A stretch of 64,000 bases of DNA from assembly GCF_002811875.1 (NCBI RefSeq), contig NZ_NPDZ01000004.1, positions 186,001 through 250,000 of the forward strand, read 5' to 3'. The notes under the pieces are model-generated. The model did no database searches. It worked only from the letters and a program-made list of their open reading frames with translations, and had not been told where the DNA came from. Shown here piece by piece: positions 46,194-57,050 of this stretch (positions are counted from its first letter, which is position 1; the number at the start of each line of letters is the position of its first letter). This DNA comes from Leptospira perolatii (GTDB lineage: Bacteria; Spirochaetota; Leptospiria; Leptospirales; Leptospiraceae). Made by a program: the position numbers and the translations under genes.

Positions 46194-48008
46194 TTATCTT
46201 CCGGCTCTCTTTCTCATATTCGGATCCAAAAGCTTTTTGCGAAGCCTCAGACTCTGAGGAGTTACTTCCAACAATTCATCGTCATCCAAAAATTCGATGT
46301 TTTGCTCTAAGCTAAACCTTCTTGGAGGGATCAGTCGAATTGCCTCGTCTGCCCCAGAGGACCTAACGTTGGTTAGTTTCTTTTCTCTGACCGGATTCAC
46401 TTCGAGGTCGTTTTCTCTAGAGTGGATTCCTATAATCATTCCAGGATAAACTGAAGTTCCGGGTCCGATCAAAAGCTCCCCTCTCTCCTGAATTTTCCAG
46501 AGCGCATATGCAGTAGTTTCGCCAGAATCCATTGAGATCAAAGCACCGTTTTTACGTCCTGCGATCTCCCCTTTATATGTATCGAATCGAAGGAACCTGC
46601 TGGACATGACTCCTTCGCCTTTCGTTTCGGAAATAAAGAATCCTCTAAAACCTATGATCCCGCGGGTAGGAATTTCAAACTCTACTCGAGTCATTCCGGT
46701 AGAGTGTGCGTCCATGAGTTGGAGCTCACCTTTCCGGCGATTGAGTTCCGCGATAATGCTTCCAGTAAATTGGTCCGGCAAATCCATCACCAAATACTCG
46801 TAAGGTTCTAACTTTTCTCCGTTTTCACCTTTCTTAAAAATAACTTCCGGTCTAGAGACTTGTAGCTCAAATCCTTCCCTTCTCATCGTTTCAATCAAAA
46901 CGGAAAGATGCAATTCACCTCGTCCTAGAATTTTGAAACGGTCTTTATCCTCCGTTTCTTCAAGACGCATAGCAACGTTGGTTTCTAATTCTCTGTCCAA
47001 TCTCTCGCGAATATTTCTGGTAGTTACGAACTTACCTTCCTTACCAGCAAACGGAGAATTGTTCACCATAAAGAACATGGATACTGTAGGCTCTTCTACT
47101 TCGATCGCAGGCATAGGCGCTGCCTTCCCTGGTTCACAAATCGTGTCACCGATAAATACTTCCGGGAGACCTGCAATCGCTACGATATCCCCTGCCTCAG
47201 CTATTTCTATTTCGTTTCTCTTTAACCCTTCGAAGTTATAGAGTTTGGTTACTTTATAAATCGTAGCTTCGTCTTTTACCTCTTTCTTAGCGGCCAACTG
47301 AATCACATTCATTCCGCGAGACAGCTTTCCTCCGTAGATTTTTCCGACAGCGATTCTTCCTACGTAATCGTTATAATCGAGCGAAGTGACTTGAAATTGA
47401 AGAGGAGAATCCACCTTTGCTTGAACCGGAGGAACATGTTCCAACACTAAGTCCAACAAAGGATTCAAATCAGTTCCCGGTGCATCTTCTAATTTTTGTA
47501 CTGCCCAGCCCTGTTTTGCGGAAGCATAAATTATCGGAAAATCAAGCTGCTCATCCGTCGCTCCCAAATCGTGGAAGAGATCAAAAGTCATATCTACGAC
47601 TGCGGACGGACGGGATCCATCGCGATCTACTTTATTAATTACTAATATTGGTTTATGGCCTAATTGCAGAGATTTGCCCAATACAAACCTTGTCTGAGGC
47701 ATAGGTCCATCAAAAGCATCGACTAAGAGCAGACAAGAGTCGGCAGTAGCAAGTACTCGTTCTACTTCCCCTCCAAAGTCAGCGTGCCCCGGAGTGTCCA
47801 CGACATTAATTCTGGTTCCTTTATAAGAAACAGAGGTGTTCTTGGCCTTAATCGTGATCCCTTTTTCTTTCTCGAGATCATTGTGATCCATAATCCGTTC
47901 CCCGTCTTCTTTTGCGGTGACGGCACCAGTTTGTCTTAGAATACCATCTAATAAAGTAGTCTTTCCGTGGTCTACGTGAGCGATTATGGCGATATTGCGA
48001 ATTTCCAT
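46194..48008 (-). CDS. typA: ribosome-associated translational GTPase TypA/BipA
   Basis: 604 residues. GTPase motifs: G1 [11 protein letters not shown]3 [13 protein letters not shown]4 I-N-K-V-D-R. The TypA-specific C-terminal region is full-length (R-G-I-I-G-F-R-G, then [12 protein letters not shown]) as is the [10 protein letters not shown] segment. TypA acts on ribosomes under stress and in large-subunit assembly. A terminator lies immediately downstream. Confidence 0.96.
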   Translation of the reverse strand: MEIRNIAIIAHVDHGKTTLLDGILRQTGAVTAKEDGERIMDHNDLEKEKGITIKAKNTSVSYKGTRINVVDTPGHADFGGEVERVLATADSCLLLVDAFDGPMPQTRFVLGKSLQLGHKPILVINKVDRDGSRPSAVVDMTFDLFHDLGATDEQLDFPIIYASAKQGWAVQKLEDAPGTDLNPLLDLVLEHVPPVQAKVDSPLQFQVTSLDYNDYVGRIAVGKIYGGKLSRGMNVIQLAAKKEVKDEATIYKVTKLYNFEGLKRNEIEIAEAGDIVAIAGLPEVFIGDTICEPGKAAPMPAIEVEEPTVSMFFMVNNSPFAGKEGKFVTTRNIRERLDRELETNVAMRLEETEDKDRFKILGRGELHLSVLIETMRREGFELQVSRPEVIFKKGENGEKLEPYEYLVMDLPDQFTGSIIAELNRRKGELQLMDAHSTGMTRVEFEIPTRGIIGFRGFFISETKGEGVMSSRFLRFDTYKGEIAGRKNGALISMDSGETTAYALWKIQERGELLIGPGTSVYPGMIIGIHSRENDLEVNPVREKKLTNVRSSGADEAIRLIPPRRFSLEQNIEFLDDDELLEVTPQSLRLRKKLLDPNMRKRAGR

Positions 48009-48155
48009 CGTATGACCAAAATTTCAAGCCGGGCTATGGTGGCAAGGTCCTTTTCAACGAATAGCCTCGAAAATCCGAGTAGCTGCAAGTAAAGTTTGTA
48101 AAGAAATTGCAATACCAGAGAAAAACTCTAGTTATTTCGAGGAAAACTGGGACTT

Positions 48156-49013
48156 TTAGAATTCCGGGAGTGGAATTCTTTCAGATTCATTCGGTACTTC
48201 GGCGAATTTTCCTAGCTTCCAATCTTCCTTGGCTTTATCAATTCTTGCTCTAGAGGATGAGACAAAGTTCCACCAAAGATGCCTTGGCTCTTTTAGAGGA
48301 CTTCCACCTAAAATCATTACTCTTGAAGTACTTTCTGCCCTCAACTGAATCGGATCACCGATCGGAAACACGGCCAATTCTCCGACTCCCAAAATCTTTC
48401 CTCCGATATCCAGGCTTCCTCTTGCGATATAAATCGCGGCTTCCTGATTTTTAGGAATCGGAAATTCTGCTTCGGCACCAGCTTCTACTTCCAAATCAAC
48501 GTAAAATAAAGACGAGAACACTTTCACAGGAGAAGTTTCCCCTAAAAAACTGCCAGCGAGTACTCTTAATTCCCAGCCTCCGCTGCTGACAGTCGGAATT
48601 TCGTTTCTTTCGAAGTGATGGAACTCCGGATTTGTTTCCTCAAACTCGGTGGGAAGAGCGACCCAGGCTTGAATCCCTTCTATAATTTGATAATTTGCAT
48701 CCGGTTGAGATCTTTCGCTATGAACAATTCCTGATCCAGCGGTCATCCAGTTCACTTCGTAAGGTTGAATTCTTTGCTCCACGCCCAGACTATCACGATG
48801 CAAGATCACTCCGTCGTACAAATACGTAACGGTCGCTAAACCGATATGAGGATGAGCTCTCACTACAAGCTCTTCTCCGGATTCAGCCGAAACCGGACCC
48901 ATATGATCCAGGAACACGAACGGACCGACCGATCTTGTTTCAAACTGAGGAAGAATGCGACGAACTAGAAATCCGCCTCCAAGATCCTTGGTCTTACCGG
49001 AACTATAAATCAT
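48156..49013 (-). CDS. pirin family protein
   Basis: 285 residues, two cupin domains. The metal-binding pirin motif is present: [11 protein letters not shown] and [29 protein letters not shown]. Bacterial pirins have been reported as iron proteins or quercetinase-like enzymes; a function cannot be chosen here. Monocistronic by spacing. Confidence 0.9.
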   Translation of the reverse strand: MIYSSGKTKDLGGGFLVRRILPQFETRSVGPFVFLDHMGPVSAESGEELVVRAHPHIGLATVTYLYDGVILHRDSLGVEQRIQPYEVNWMTAGSGIVHSERSQPDANYQIIEGIQAWVALPTEFEETNPEFHHFERNEIPTVSSGGWELRVLAGSFLGETSPVKVFSSLFYVDLEVEAGAEAEFPIPKNQEAAIYIARGSLDIGGKILGVGELAVFPIGDPIQLRAESTSRVMILGGSPLKEPRHLWWNFVSSSRARIDKAKEDWKLGKFAEVPNESERIPLPEF

Positions 49014-49220
49014 ACTACGATTTTAGACGTATAAATTCGCGAAGGTAACTCGCTGGTTGCTTTGGATTTTCGCGAATCAGTATCATTCTATTTAACTAAA
49101 GCAAAATAATGGCAAAACGACGAAATGATTTATTAACAAAAACTGTCTCATTCAAAAAACAGCTTTCCAAGATTTCGATTTTAACGATGGATAATTGTTT
49201 CTAACATTACTTAGCTGCTT

Positions 49221-52200
49221 ATGGATTTACTCACCCTGAATTTTTACTCCTTTGGATCTATCTTAACAGCACTCTTCTATTTATACGCAATGTCCTTCTT
49301 TTTGACCATCAAGGATCGAAGCATGGCAGCATTACACCTAGGATTATGTGCTGTTTCCTCTTTTCTACTCGCAGCTGGTTACTTCTGGGGCTTCTCTTCA
49401 CCGAACGAAAGCACGGTGTTTCACAGATATCTTGTAGTCATCTCACCTTTAACCAGTTTTGGCCAATTAGTTGCATTCTTTCTCTATTTTCCTTATCGCA
49501 GAGGAGTAAAGTTCGGTTTGCCACTTTACATTGCCCTACAAGTAGGAGCGGTCGGAGTACTAGCTTATTATGTCATTATTTCTCTATCAGCTCCGAAGGT
49601 CTACGTAGCCGGGAGCCATTACTGGGATTTTGAAGTCCATACGTTTTATCGATATTTCTCTTTCATAATATTGTTCTACGATCTGTGCTACCTTATCGTT
49701 GGAATCTGGCGATCGATCGTAGAAAAAGGAAAAGAACGCAGATCCGTAATATATATTCTACTTGCATACGTGGTAATCACGGTCGTGCCAGGTGTGCTGA
49801 ATGCATTAAGCAGAAACGGCTCGGTTGAGAGAGCTACTTACCAGCAAGCGTACAATCTTGGAATGGTAATCGGAATGTTTCTGATCATTTTAGTGTACGT
49901 GAACGCCACGAAAGAGAGAACAACGATTCTAAATAGAATTATTGGTGTCACCTTGGCCACTTTCCTAGTGTGCTACCAATTGGCAGGCTATGCAATCCTA
50001 AACTCCTACGAAAGATCCTACGACGAAATCAAAAAAAGAGATGCAGAAGTAGTGGTCATGGACAACAGAACAGCGTCCGGACTTGCATATGTTCAGTCTT
50101 TTGATCCTCAAACAGATTCTTTTGCATTAGAAAAGGGAAAAAAGGACGCAAGATTTCAGAATGAGGACGAAATCGAATTAAAATTCTTTAAAGTAAGAAA
50201 AACTCTCTGTAACTTAGGAACATTGAGCGCCGCCGAAAGACTCCAAAAATCTGAACAAATTCTAGAGAATTCACCGAATCAATTTTACGCGTACAAGGCT
50301 GGAATCCTAGCATTTATTAAATCAAAGGAAAATCAACAGATCACGGATCAAGACCTGGAAGACTATTTTGCAGCTATTTTCAAGGAACTCTATGTTGTAA
50401 GGAATAAATTCTCGCATCTTCCAAATACTGCAGACCAAGCATCCGTACTAAAATTGCTCAAGTCTGACAAGGTCGGCCTAAAGGAAACGCTTTCGGAACT
50501 TGAAAAAAGGCTATCTACCTTCTGGAAAGAAGCCAATCGAGAAAAGATTCGTAAAATATTTTTGATTACACTTTCTCCCATCTATGAAGAAGGTCAAAGA
50601 ATTTATCGTGGAACCAGAATAATTGATCCTGGAGATCCGAAACCCGTTTTCTACGTTTCGTACTTTTTTACCCACCTAAACAACGGAAAATTTTATGAAG
50701 TAGGCTTCGACTATCACGATTATAGAATGTACCAACATACGCCTGCCAATATCATGGTGTTGTCCTTGCTCGCGATGTTCGTCGTAGTTGCGTTTGGCTT
50801 TCGCTTTTTCTTCCAAAATGCTCTCGTAAATCCAATGAGCGAAGTACTGACCGGATTAACAGAAGTAAACTCAGGAAATTTAGAGTACAGACTTGTACCT
50901 AGGGTAGAAGACGAGATCGGATTCATCGCAAGGTCGTTTAACAAAATGGCAAGAAGCATACAGGCAGCGAGGAAGAAATTACAGCAATACGCCGAATCCT
51001 TGGAAGAAAAGGTAAAAGAAAGGACCCGTGAATTAGAACAAACTCTTGGAGAAGTAAGAGAACTAAAGCAACAGCAAGACGGGGATTACTTTCTTACCTC
51101 ACTCTTAATCAAACCGCTGGGATCGAACAAAGCAAATGGTGAGAACGTGAACGTGGATTTTCTACTCGAACAGAAAAAAAAGTTCACCTTCAGAAACTAT
51201 AAGGATGAAATCGGCGGAGACTTGAATATTGCGAACCATATCCAGCTCCGTGGAAATTCCTACACAGTCTTCTTAAACGCGGATGCTATGGGAAAATCTA
51301 TGCAAGGAGCTGGAGGCGCACTAGTTCTCGGAGCAGTCTTTGAATCCATTATTGAAAGAACTAAAATCGTCGAATCCATATCTGAACAGTCTCCTGAGCG
51401 TTGGCTTAAAAACGCATTCACCGAACTTCATAAAGTATTCGAAAGTTTTGACGGTTCAATGCTCGTTTCACTTGTGATGGGACTAGTGGACGACCAAGTT
51501 GGCATACTCTATTATATAAATGCGGAGCATCCTTGGACTGTCTTGTATAGAGACGGAGTCGCGAGCTTTATCGAAAACGATTTAATGTTTCGTAAATTAG
51601 GAACGACCGGCATGGAAGGTAGCATTTTCATTAAAACGTTCCAGTTAGCCCCAGGAGACGTGATCATCGCCGGATCAGACGGTAGAGACGATATTCTACT
51701 GGGAACAAGCGACTCAGGCTCAAGAATCATAAATGATAATGAAAGCTTTTTTCTCAAAAGGGTCCAGGAAGGAAACGGCGATCTCAAATCCATCTATGAC
51801 TCTATTTGTGACAGCGGAGATCTTACCGACGATCTCTCGCTAATTCGAATTGCATTTAAAGAAACTGATTCAGAGCAGCGCCGAATAAAACTGGAACTTA
51901 AGGAAAAAATAAAAGAGCTACTACAAAGGGCAAAAGAAACAGCTCAAAATAAGGAAATCGAAGAAGCGATCGCTTTCTTACAGCAAGCAGAGTCACTTGA
52001 TAGTAATATTCCCGAAGTAAAAAAGAACTTTGTAAGATTGTTTTTGAACCAAAAAGAATACAGCAAAGCGGCGAAGTATGCTGAGGATTACCTCAATATG
52101 AAGCCGGTAGATAAAGAAATTTTGTATGTTGCTTCCTTTGCTGCCAGAAAAGCCGGGCAATTAGAAAAAGCCTTGGACTTCGGTGAGCGCTTAAGATTGA

Positions 52201-52379
52201 GAGAACCGGAACACCTGAAGAATCTTGTAAACTTGGCGCAAACCTATCTAGCACTCAAAGATTACAAAAAAGCAACGATCATGGCCCAAGCAGCAACCAA
52301 ATTGGACCCTAATCATGAAGTTCTAACGAAAGTACAGCAAGTCATCGAAAAGTACCTGGAAAAGATCGGGGAGAAGTAA
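49221..52379 (+). CDS. membrane SpoIIE-type phosphatase with 7TM sensor, HAMP and TPR
   Basis: 1052 residues. About seven N-terminal helices (1-235), another helix (240-262), an extracytoplasmic sensor region (265-510), a second helix (513-535), HAMP (about 535-590: N-P-M-S-E-V-L-T-G-L, then D-E-I-G-F-I-A-R-S-F-N-K-M), a coiled coil, a PP2C/SpoIIE domain (640-880), and three TPR-like repeats to the end. The SpoIIE metal motif is N-A-D-A-M-G-K-S-M-Q-G-A, and D-D-L-S-L-I-R-I closes the domain. Likely relays an external signal by dephosphorylating a partner through the TPRs. Confidence 0.88.
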   Translation: MDLLTLNFYSFGSILTALFYLYAMSFFLTIKDRSMAALHLGLCAVSSFLLAAGYFWGFSSPNESTVFHRYLVVISPLTSFGQLVAFFLYFPYRRGVKFGLPLYIALQVGAVGVLAYYVIISLSAPKVYVAGSHYWDFEVHTFYRYFSFIILFYDLCYLIVGIWRSIVEKGKERRSVIYILLAYVVITVVPGVLNALSRNGSVERATYQQAYNLGMVIGMFLIILVYVNATKERTTILNRIIGVTLATFLVCYQLAGYAILNSYERSYDEIKKRDAEVVVMDNRTASGLAYVQSFDPQTDSFALEKGKKDARFQNEDEIELKFFKVRKTLCNLGTLSAAERLQKSEQILENSPNQFYAYKAGILAFIKSKENQQITDQDLEDYFAAIFKELYVVRNKFSHLPNTADQASVLKLLKSDKVGLKETLSELEKRLSTFWKEANREKIRKIFLITLSPIYEEGQRIYRGTRIIDPGDPKPVFYVSYFFTHLNNGKFYEVGFDYHDYRMYQHTPANIMVLSLLAMFVVVAFGFRFFFQNALVNPMSEVLTGLTEVNSGNLEYRLVPRVEDEIGFIARSFNKMARSIQAARKKLQQYAESLEEKVKERTRELEQTLGEVRELKQQQDGDYFLTSLLIKPLGSNKANGENVNVDFLLEQKKKFTFRNYKDEIGGDLNIANHIQLRGNSYTVFLNADAMGKSMQGAGGALVLGAVFESIIERTKIVESISEQSPERWLKNAFTELHKVFESFDGSMLVSLVMGLVDDQVGILYYINAEHPWTVLYRDGVASFIENDLMFRKLGTTGMEGSIFIKTFQLAPGDVIIAGSDGRDDILLGTSDSGSRIINDNESFFLKRVQEGNGDLKSIYDSICDSGDLTDDLSLIRIAFKETDSEQRRIKLELKEKIKELLQRAKETAQNKEIEEAIAFLQQAESLDSNIPEVKKNFVRLFLNQKEYSKAAKYAEDYLNMKPVDKEILYVASFAARKAGQLEKALDFGERLRLREPEHLKNLVNLAQTYLALKDYKKATIMAQAATKLDPNHEVLTKVQQVIEKYLEKIGEK

Positions 52380-52417
52380 GCTTAACTGTTCCTATAAAAA
52401 GGGATTCTAAAAACACC

Positions 52418-52454
52418 TTGACCCTTTCGCGGATACCCCCTACCCTATAAGGTA
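52418..52454 (+). promoter_or_regulatory. promoter and operator of the CsoR/CstR-type regulator
   Basis: TTGACC (52418-52423) and TACCCT (52441-52446) are 17 bp apart. The -10 hexamer lies inside an inverted repeat TACC-CTATAA-GGTA (52441-52454) that touches the ATG of the regulator at 52455 and also contains its AAGG ribosome-binding site. The repeat resembles CsoR-family operators. If the -10 is right the transcript has almost no leader. Prediction only. Confidence 0.5.
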
Positions 52455-52721
52455 ATGAAATCCGAAGATTCCAAAAAGAAACTGATCAACAGAATTCACA
52501 GAATAAAAGGACAGTTAGATGCGATTGAAAAGGGGTTGCTCAGTGACTCCGCAGATTGCGAGAAAACGTTACTCTTGCTAAAGGCATCCAATCAGGCTCT
52601 TAAGAAATTTGGAGAGGCGTATGTGCAGGAATTCCTAGGAAATTGTATCGCTTCCCGAAAAAATCAGAACCTGCTAGAAACAAATTTGAGGAAAGCGATC
52701 AAAGCCGCCTTTACACTTTGA
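52455..52721 (+). CDS. CsoR/RcnR-family regulator, CstR-like
   Basis: 88 residues, all-helical tetrameric repressor family (R-I-H-R-I-K-G-Q-L-D-A-I, then N-Q-A-L-K-K-F). Cys35 and Cys64 occupy the family's two cysteine positions, 29 residues apart. The His that completes the copper site in CsoR is replaced by Phe60 (E-F-L-G-N-C). Loss of this His with both Cys kept is characteristic of CstR, which senses persulfides. No sulfur or copper gene lies next to it, so targets may be elsewhere. Confidence 0.8.
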   Translation: MKSEDSKKKLINRIHRIKGQLDAIEKGLLSDSADCEKTLLLLKASNQALKKFGEAYVQEFLGNCIASRKNQNLLETNLRKAIKAAFTL

Positions 52722-53079
52722 GCTCGGTGGGACTCTCGAAAATCCTACTCTAAGCCAATTCTCACCTTCAGAAAATGGACAAACGTTATATTACACCGCA
52801 CTAAGGTTAATATTAATAAAACAAAGAATTCTAATTTGACAAGCGTAGGATTCTTTAAGGGCCACTTTTTGAAATTTATTGACAATTTTCCGATTCCGAT
52901 TAAGCGACAGGAAATTATCTAGTTTACTTATGATGAATTTAATGTCAAAAATCTCTTTTGTTCCATAATTTTTCTCCTACCTTTCTGTTGCAGACGGCTA
53001 TTATTGCTGTATGATCATGGATTGTAAGGGTATATAATCGATAAGCTAAATCCTAGTATAACGTAGCCAGGATTAAAGA
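52722..53079. other. 358-bp intergenic region
   Basis: AT-rich DNA with no supported gene. TTGACA hexamers occur near 52836 and 52879 but without a convincing -10 at the proper distance. AGGATTAAAG directly precedes the diguanylate cyclase start. Confidence 0.4.
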
Positions 53080-54018
53080 ATGAACCAGAGCTCAAAGAGG
53101 GAAAAACGACAACCCCAAGATATCAAAGATATAGCTCTACTTGTTGCAGATCACATTGGTGCAATGCTAGCCTATTGGGATAAAAATAAAATATGCAGAT
53201 TTGCTAATAATGCATACCAAGAATGGTTCGGCAAAACGAGAGAAGAATTGATAGGTATAAGATTGGAAGATCTGTTAGGCCCGCTGTATCTTCAAAATCT
53301 ATGCTTTATCGAAGGAGTATTGCGCGGAACGGTTCAAGTTTTCGAAAGAGAAATTCCAACACCAGACGGGGAAATCAGACACAGCTTAACAACCTATACT
53401 CCGGACATTGAAGACGGAATGGTTCGCGGCTTTTTTGTGCACGTAGCAGACGTCACTTCACTCAAAATGGTAGAGAAGGAATTGCAGGCAGCAAAAGAAA
53501 GAGCCGAAGAACTCGCGACTCACGATTTTCTAACAGGTCTCCCGAATCGAGTTCTGCTCATGGACCGAATCAAAAAAGCAATCGCGATGGCGGAGAGAAA
53601 GAATGGAATGATCGCCGTCATGAATATGGATATGGACAATTTCAAACAAGTGAACGATACCTACGGCCATAGCGAGGGTGATCGCTTATTAATCGAAATT
53701 GCTAACCGAATGAAAACTGCCTTAAGGGAATCCGATACTGTCACTCGACTTGGCGGAGACGAATTCATTCTTCTTGCACTCGAGATCGACACTTACACCG
53801 ATATTCGAGTGATCTTAGGCAGGCTCATGGAATCGATTCGTCAACCCTACGAAGTCCAGAATGAAATTTTTGTTCCAACCTTTAGCACCGGAATCGCGGT
53901 CTTTCCAATGGACGGAAGAACGCCTGAGAGACTCTTGATCAGTTCAGATGAGGCGATGTACAAAGCCAAAAAGCAAGGTAAGGATTGCTTTTGCTTTACG
54001 AGAGTGGGTACAATCTAA
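53080..54018 (+). CDS. PAS-GGDEF diguanylate cyclase
   Basis: 312 residues, soluble. PAS domain at about 20-140 (Y-W-D-K-N-K-I-C-R-F-A-N-N-A-Y-Q-E-W-F-G) and GGDEF domain from 150 with D-F-L-T-G-L-P-N-R, D-M-D-N-F-K-Q-V-N-D and the active R-L-G-G-D-E-F. R-E-S-D lies five residues before GGDEF, an intact inhibitory c-di-GMP site. It should make c-di-GMP in response to a PAS ligand. No EAL or receiver domain. Confidence 0.92.
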   Translation: MNQSSKREKRQPQDIKDIALLVADHIGAMLAYWDKNKICRFANNAYQEWFGKTREELIGIRLEDLLGPLYLQNLCFIEGVLRGTVQVFEREIPTPDGEIRHSLTTYTPDIEDGMVRGFFVHVADVTSLKMVEKELQAAKERAEELATHDFLTGLPNRVLLMDRIKKAIAMAERKNGMIAVMNMDMDNFKQVNDTYGHSEGDRLLIEIANRMKTALRESDTVTRLGGDEFILLALEIDTYTDIRVILGRLMESIRQPYEVQNEIFVPTFSTGIAVFPMDGRTPERLLISSDEAMYKAKKQGKDCFCFTRVGTI

Positions 54019-54057
54019 TCTACTTTCCGAGGGAAATTTAGAGAAGCATTCGCTTGA

Positions 54058-54074
54058 CTCCTTGGGGCAAGGAG
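54058..54074 (+). promoter_or_regulatory. hairpin in the rplU leader
   Basis: CTCCTTG-GGG-CAAGGAG forms a perfect 7-bp hairpin about 40 bases before the L21 start. A TTGACT hexamer overlaps its left arm at 54054. It may be a leader for autoregulation or a promoter element; neither can be decided from one sequence. Confidence 0.35.
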
Positions 54075-54113
54075 CAAGACTGTCCAAAAACCGGTAAAAC
54101 TAGGCCTAAATCA

Positions 54114-54425
54114 ATGTTTGCGATCATTTCAGTCGGGAACCGACAATTCAAAGTGACTCAGGATATGGAATTCCTGACCGAAAAAACCGGACAAAAACCG
54201 GGAGAAAAGTTCAACGCGAAGGTGCTTCTTTTCGCTGAGAACAACAAAGTTCATATTGGCTCACCCGAATTGAAGTCCGCAAAAGTCTCTCTGGAAGTTG
54301 TGAGCGACGTAAAAGGCGAAAAAATTCGTGGTTACGTGTACAAAAAACGCAAAAACTCCCAAAGAACCTGGGGACACAGACAACAACTCCAGAAGTTAAA
54401 AGTAGTTTCTCTCTCTGCGGTTTGA
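54114..54425 (+). CDS. rplU: 50S ribosomal protein L21
   Basis: 103 residues from the ATG at 54114 ([14 protein letters not shown]), which is the conserved start; the frame is open 20 codons further upstream but that stretch is not L21-like. The C-terminal [14 protein letters not shown] motif binds 23S rRNA. Overlaps the next gene by 4 bp. Confidence 0.96.
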   Translation: MFAIISVGNRQFKVTQDMEFLTEKTGQKPGEKFNAKVLLFAENNKVHIGSPELKSAKVSLEVVSDVKGEKIRGYVYKKRKNSQRTWGHRQQLQKLKVVSLSAV

Positions 54426-54742
54426 TCCGCATTCGGTTGATCCGAAATAAGTATGGGATATCCGGCCTGGAATCCTCGGGGCATTCCCCAAAAAATCTGG
54501 GCCAAAAAGGGGAAAATATCCTCTGCGCAGCGGTAAGCGTTTTGGTCCAAACTCTGTATCTTCATCTGAAGAACCAGGGAAGGATCGGCACCGCAGAAAT
54601 CTCCGATGGATTTCTTTCATTTGAAATTCTTTCGGGGTTTGAATCCGACCAGATTGTATTGACCAGCTTTGGTCTAATCCAAGATGGATTGGAAAATCTT
54701 AGGAATCAATATCCTAAGGAATTAGAACTCATAGGAGTATAA
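54422..54742 (+). CDS. Prp-like ribosomal-processing cysteine protease
   Basis: 106 residues between rplU and rpmA. The Prp active-site pair is present: S-G-H-S-P (His21) and I-L-C-A-A-V-S-V-L (Cys35). In Firmicutes, Prp trims an N-terminal extension from L27. The L27 gene here starts directly at M-A-H-K-K-G-G-G with no extension, so the usual substrate site is absent. The enzyme may act elsewhere or be retained as an assembly factor. Confidence 0.85.
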   Translation: MIRIRLIRNKYGISGLESSGHSPKNLGQKGENILCAAVSVLVQTLYLHLKNQGRIGTAEISDGFLSFEILSGFESDQIVLTSFGLIQDGLENLRNQYPKELELIGV

Positions 54743-54744
54743 AA

Positions 54745-54999
54745 ATGGCACACAAGAAAGGTGGCGGTTCTTCCAAGAACGGACGCGATTCCCACTCCAA
54801 ACGTTTAGGCGTGAAAAGATTCGGTGGCGAGCATGTACTCGCAGGCAACATTCTAGTTCGCCAAAGGGGAACTCGTTTTCATGCAGGCAAAAATGTGGGC
54901 CTCGGAAAAGACCACACGATCTTCTCACTTGTAGAAGGCAAAGTGAAGTTTGAAATGGTCACCAAACACAAAATGCAGGTTTCCGTTTACCCGGAATAA
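54745..54999 (+). CDS. rpmA: 50S ribosomal protein L27
   Basis: 84 residues. [16 protein letters not shown] at the N-terminus is the mature form that reaches the peptidyl transferase centre. AGGAGT precedes the ATG and overlaps the end of the Prp-like gene. A strong terminator follows. Confidence 0.97.
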   Translation: MAHKKGGGSSKNGRDSHSKRLGVKRFGGEHVLAGNILVRQRGTRFHAGKNVGLGKDHTIFSLVEGKVKFEMVTKHKMQVSVYPE

Positions 55000-55028
55000 T
55001 CCGAACAGAACAATCTGAGAATCCGGAA

Positions 55029-55075
55029 AAAGAAAGGCCTTCCGAGGAAACCTCCTCCGGAGCCTTTCTTTTTTT
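55029..55075 (+). terminator. rho-independent terminator after rpmA
   Basis: Stem aaagaaaggc against gcctttcttt, with an inner pairing around an AAA loop, followed by a T-run. It separates the ribosomal-protein operon from obgE. Confidence 0.93.
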
Positions 55076-55138
55076 ATGCGGAAAACAACCTCCAGATTTC
55101 AAACTACAGCTCTAAGCAACTAGCTCTAAAGAATACTC

Positions 55139-56194
55139 ATGGAAAAATTCGTAGACGAAGTCTCAATTGAAGTGACCGCAGGTCATGGTGGAGCCGGCTC
55201 CGTTCATTTTCGTCATGAAAAATATGTGGAATTCGGAGGACCGGATGGAGGAGATGGGGGACTAGGTGGAGACGTTCGAATCCGATCAAACTTGTCAATG
55301 GTGACTTTAGATCGGTATCTTTCCAAACGCAGATTCAGAGCCCAAGATGGTTTTCCCGGCGAAGGAAACAATCGCTCCGGAAAACAAGGCGAAGATCTAA
55401 TCTTGCAAGTACCTCTCGGCACTCAGGTATACGACGAAGATAACGGAGAGCAGCTCTTCGATTTTACCGCCCCTGACCAAGAATTCATAGTAGTGAAAGG
55501 CGGAAGAGGTGGTAAAGGAAATACACACTTCAAATCCTCGACGCATCAGGCACCAAAGCTCTCACAACCTGGAGAAGACGGAGAACATAAAAACCTCCGC
55601 CTCAGCCTAAAACTTTTAGCAGATGTGGGAATTGTAGGACTTCCTAATGCAGGAAAGTCCACCTTGCTTTCCAAAATTACGGAAGCGCACCCGAAAATAG
55701 CGGGCTATGCATTCACAACTCTATCTCCCAATCTAGGTGTAGTCAAACGAAAGGGAGACATCTTCCGATACACGATCGCCGATATTCCGGGAATCGTCGA
55801 GGGCGCTAGCAAAGGAATCGGACTAGGTTTGTCTTTTTTACGACATATAGAAAGAGTAAAGGGAATCTTATACATTTTCGACGCAAGCGCACTTGATATC
55901 GAAGCCGATTTTCATATGTTGCGAAGAGAACTGGAAACATACAACACAGAACTGCTCAATCGACCTCACTTGATCGTACTGAATAAGATCGACGTTTGGG
56001 AAGATCCGCATTTCACCGATGAGCTGTTAAAGTCAGTCTCTTCCCTGGGAAAAGTTGTACCGATTTCCGCTCAGCAGGAAATTAATTTAGAAGATCTTCT
56101 CCAAAATATGGATAATGCTTTTTTTAAACAAGACTTAGAAAAATTAAATTTTCTGAATATACTTCCCGTCAAAGAAGAGAATTCCAATGAGTAG
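55139..56194 (+). CDS. obgE: GTPase ObgE/CgtA
   Basis: 351 residues: the glycine-rich Obg domain ([20 protein letters not shown]), then the GTPase ([22 protein letters not shown]). No C-terminal OCT domain, as in many Gram-negatives. Involved in 50S assembly. Starts the run to proB, overlapping it by 8 bp. Confidence 0.96.
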   Translation: MEKFVDEVSIEVTAGHGGAGSVHFRHEKYVEFGGPDGGDGGLGGDVRIRSNLSMVTLDRYLSKRRFRAQDGFPGEGNNRSGKQGEDLILQVPLGTQVYDEDNGEQLFDFTAPDQEFIVVKGGRGGKGNTHFKSSTHQAPKLSQPGEDGEHKNLRLSLKLLADVGIVGLPNAGKSTLLSKITEAHPKIAGYAFTTLSPNLGVVKRKGDIFRYTIADIPGIVEGASKGIGLGLSFLRHIERVKGILYIFDASALDIEADFHMLRRELETYNTELLNRPHLIVLNKIDVWEDPHFTDELLKSVSSLGKVVPISAQQEINLEDLLQNMDNAFFKQDLEKLNFLNILPVKEENSNE

Positions 56195-57050
56195 AAGCGA
56201 GTTCAATTCCAGGATAAGAAATGCAAAAACGATTGTTGTAAAAATCGGCTCAGCTAGGCTCTCAGGATCAGAGACCGAAGTAAACGACTTCCTATTCAAT
56301 TTAGTAGCCGACATTCGCCACCTGCGGGACGAAGGGAAAAGAGTGATCGTAGTATCTTCGGGAGCGATCGCAAGGGGCAGAAATTTGCTTTCTACTTTAA
56401 CTGAGACTGTTCAGGCAAAGGATACGCTTCCCGAAAAACAAGCATTAGCAGCAATGGGCCAGAACGGACTGGTAAACCTCTACGATAGTTTCTTTTCCAA
56501 AGTGAACATACCGATCGCGCAAATTCTGTTCGGTGTACTAGATCTCGAAGCCGGCGACGGATTCAAAAATTTAAGAAACACTTTTCGCCAGCTTCTGGAC
56601 TGGGGAATCCTTCCGGTGGTAAACGAAAACGATTCGGTAGCCACGGAAGAATTGAATTTTGGAGACAACGATATACTTTCCGCGATCGTCGCCTTGATCG
56701 CAGAAGCAGACCTTTTGCTGATTTTAACGAGTGTAGACGGATTTTTGCAAGATGGTCTGACTACTTCTCATCTAAAAGAGGTCGGCAAACAAGAGTTAGC
56801 TTTTGCGGGTGGACCAAGTGGACCGGGCACAGGAGGAATGCTTACTAAATTGAAAGCGGCGGCCATTCTAAATGAGGCAGGAATTCCTACAGGAATCGTG
56901 AATGGAACGCTCAAAAATTGCGTGCGGCGTTTCTTAGAAGAGAATACTCTAGGAACATTGATCGCTGGAAAGAACCAATCCAGGTCCTATTCCGAAACTG
57001 AAATCAAGGAAATCTTACGCGCTAAAAGAAACGGAGGAAGTACTACATGA
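56187..57050 (+). CDS. proB: glutamate 5-kinase, short form
   Basis: 287 residues. First step of proline synthesis. Amino-acid-kinase fold: [30 protein letters not shown], and G-T-G-G-M-L-T-K. The C-terminal PUA domain of the E. coli enzyme (about 367 residues) is absent; kinases without PUA are known. Overlaps proA by 4 bp. Confidence 0.94.
   Translation: MSRSEFNSRIRNAKTIVVKIGSARLSGSETEVNDFLFNLVADIRHLRDEGKRVIVVSSGAIARGRNLLSTLTETVQAKDTLPEKQALAAMGQNGLVNLYDSFFSKVNIPIAQILFGVLDLEAGDGFKNLRNTFRQLLDWGILPVVNENDSVATEELNFGDNDILSAIVALIAEADLLLILTSVDGFLQDGLTTSHLKEVGKQELAFAGGPSGPGTGGMLTKLKAAAILNEAGIPTGIVNGTLKNCVRRFLEENTLGTLIAGKNQSRSYSETEIKEILRAKRNGGSTT

Noticed and set aside
54054..54113. Longer N-terminus for L21
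   Set aside because: The 20 extra residues come from the leader hairpin region; the conserved L21 start is M-F-A-I-I at 54114.
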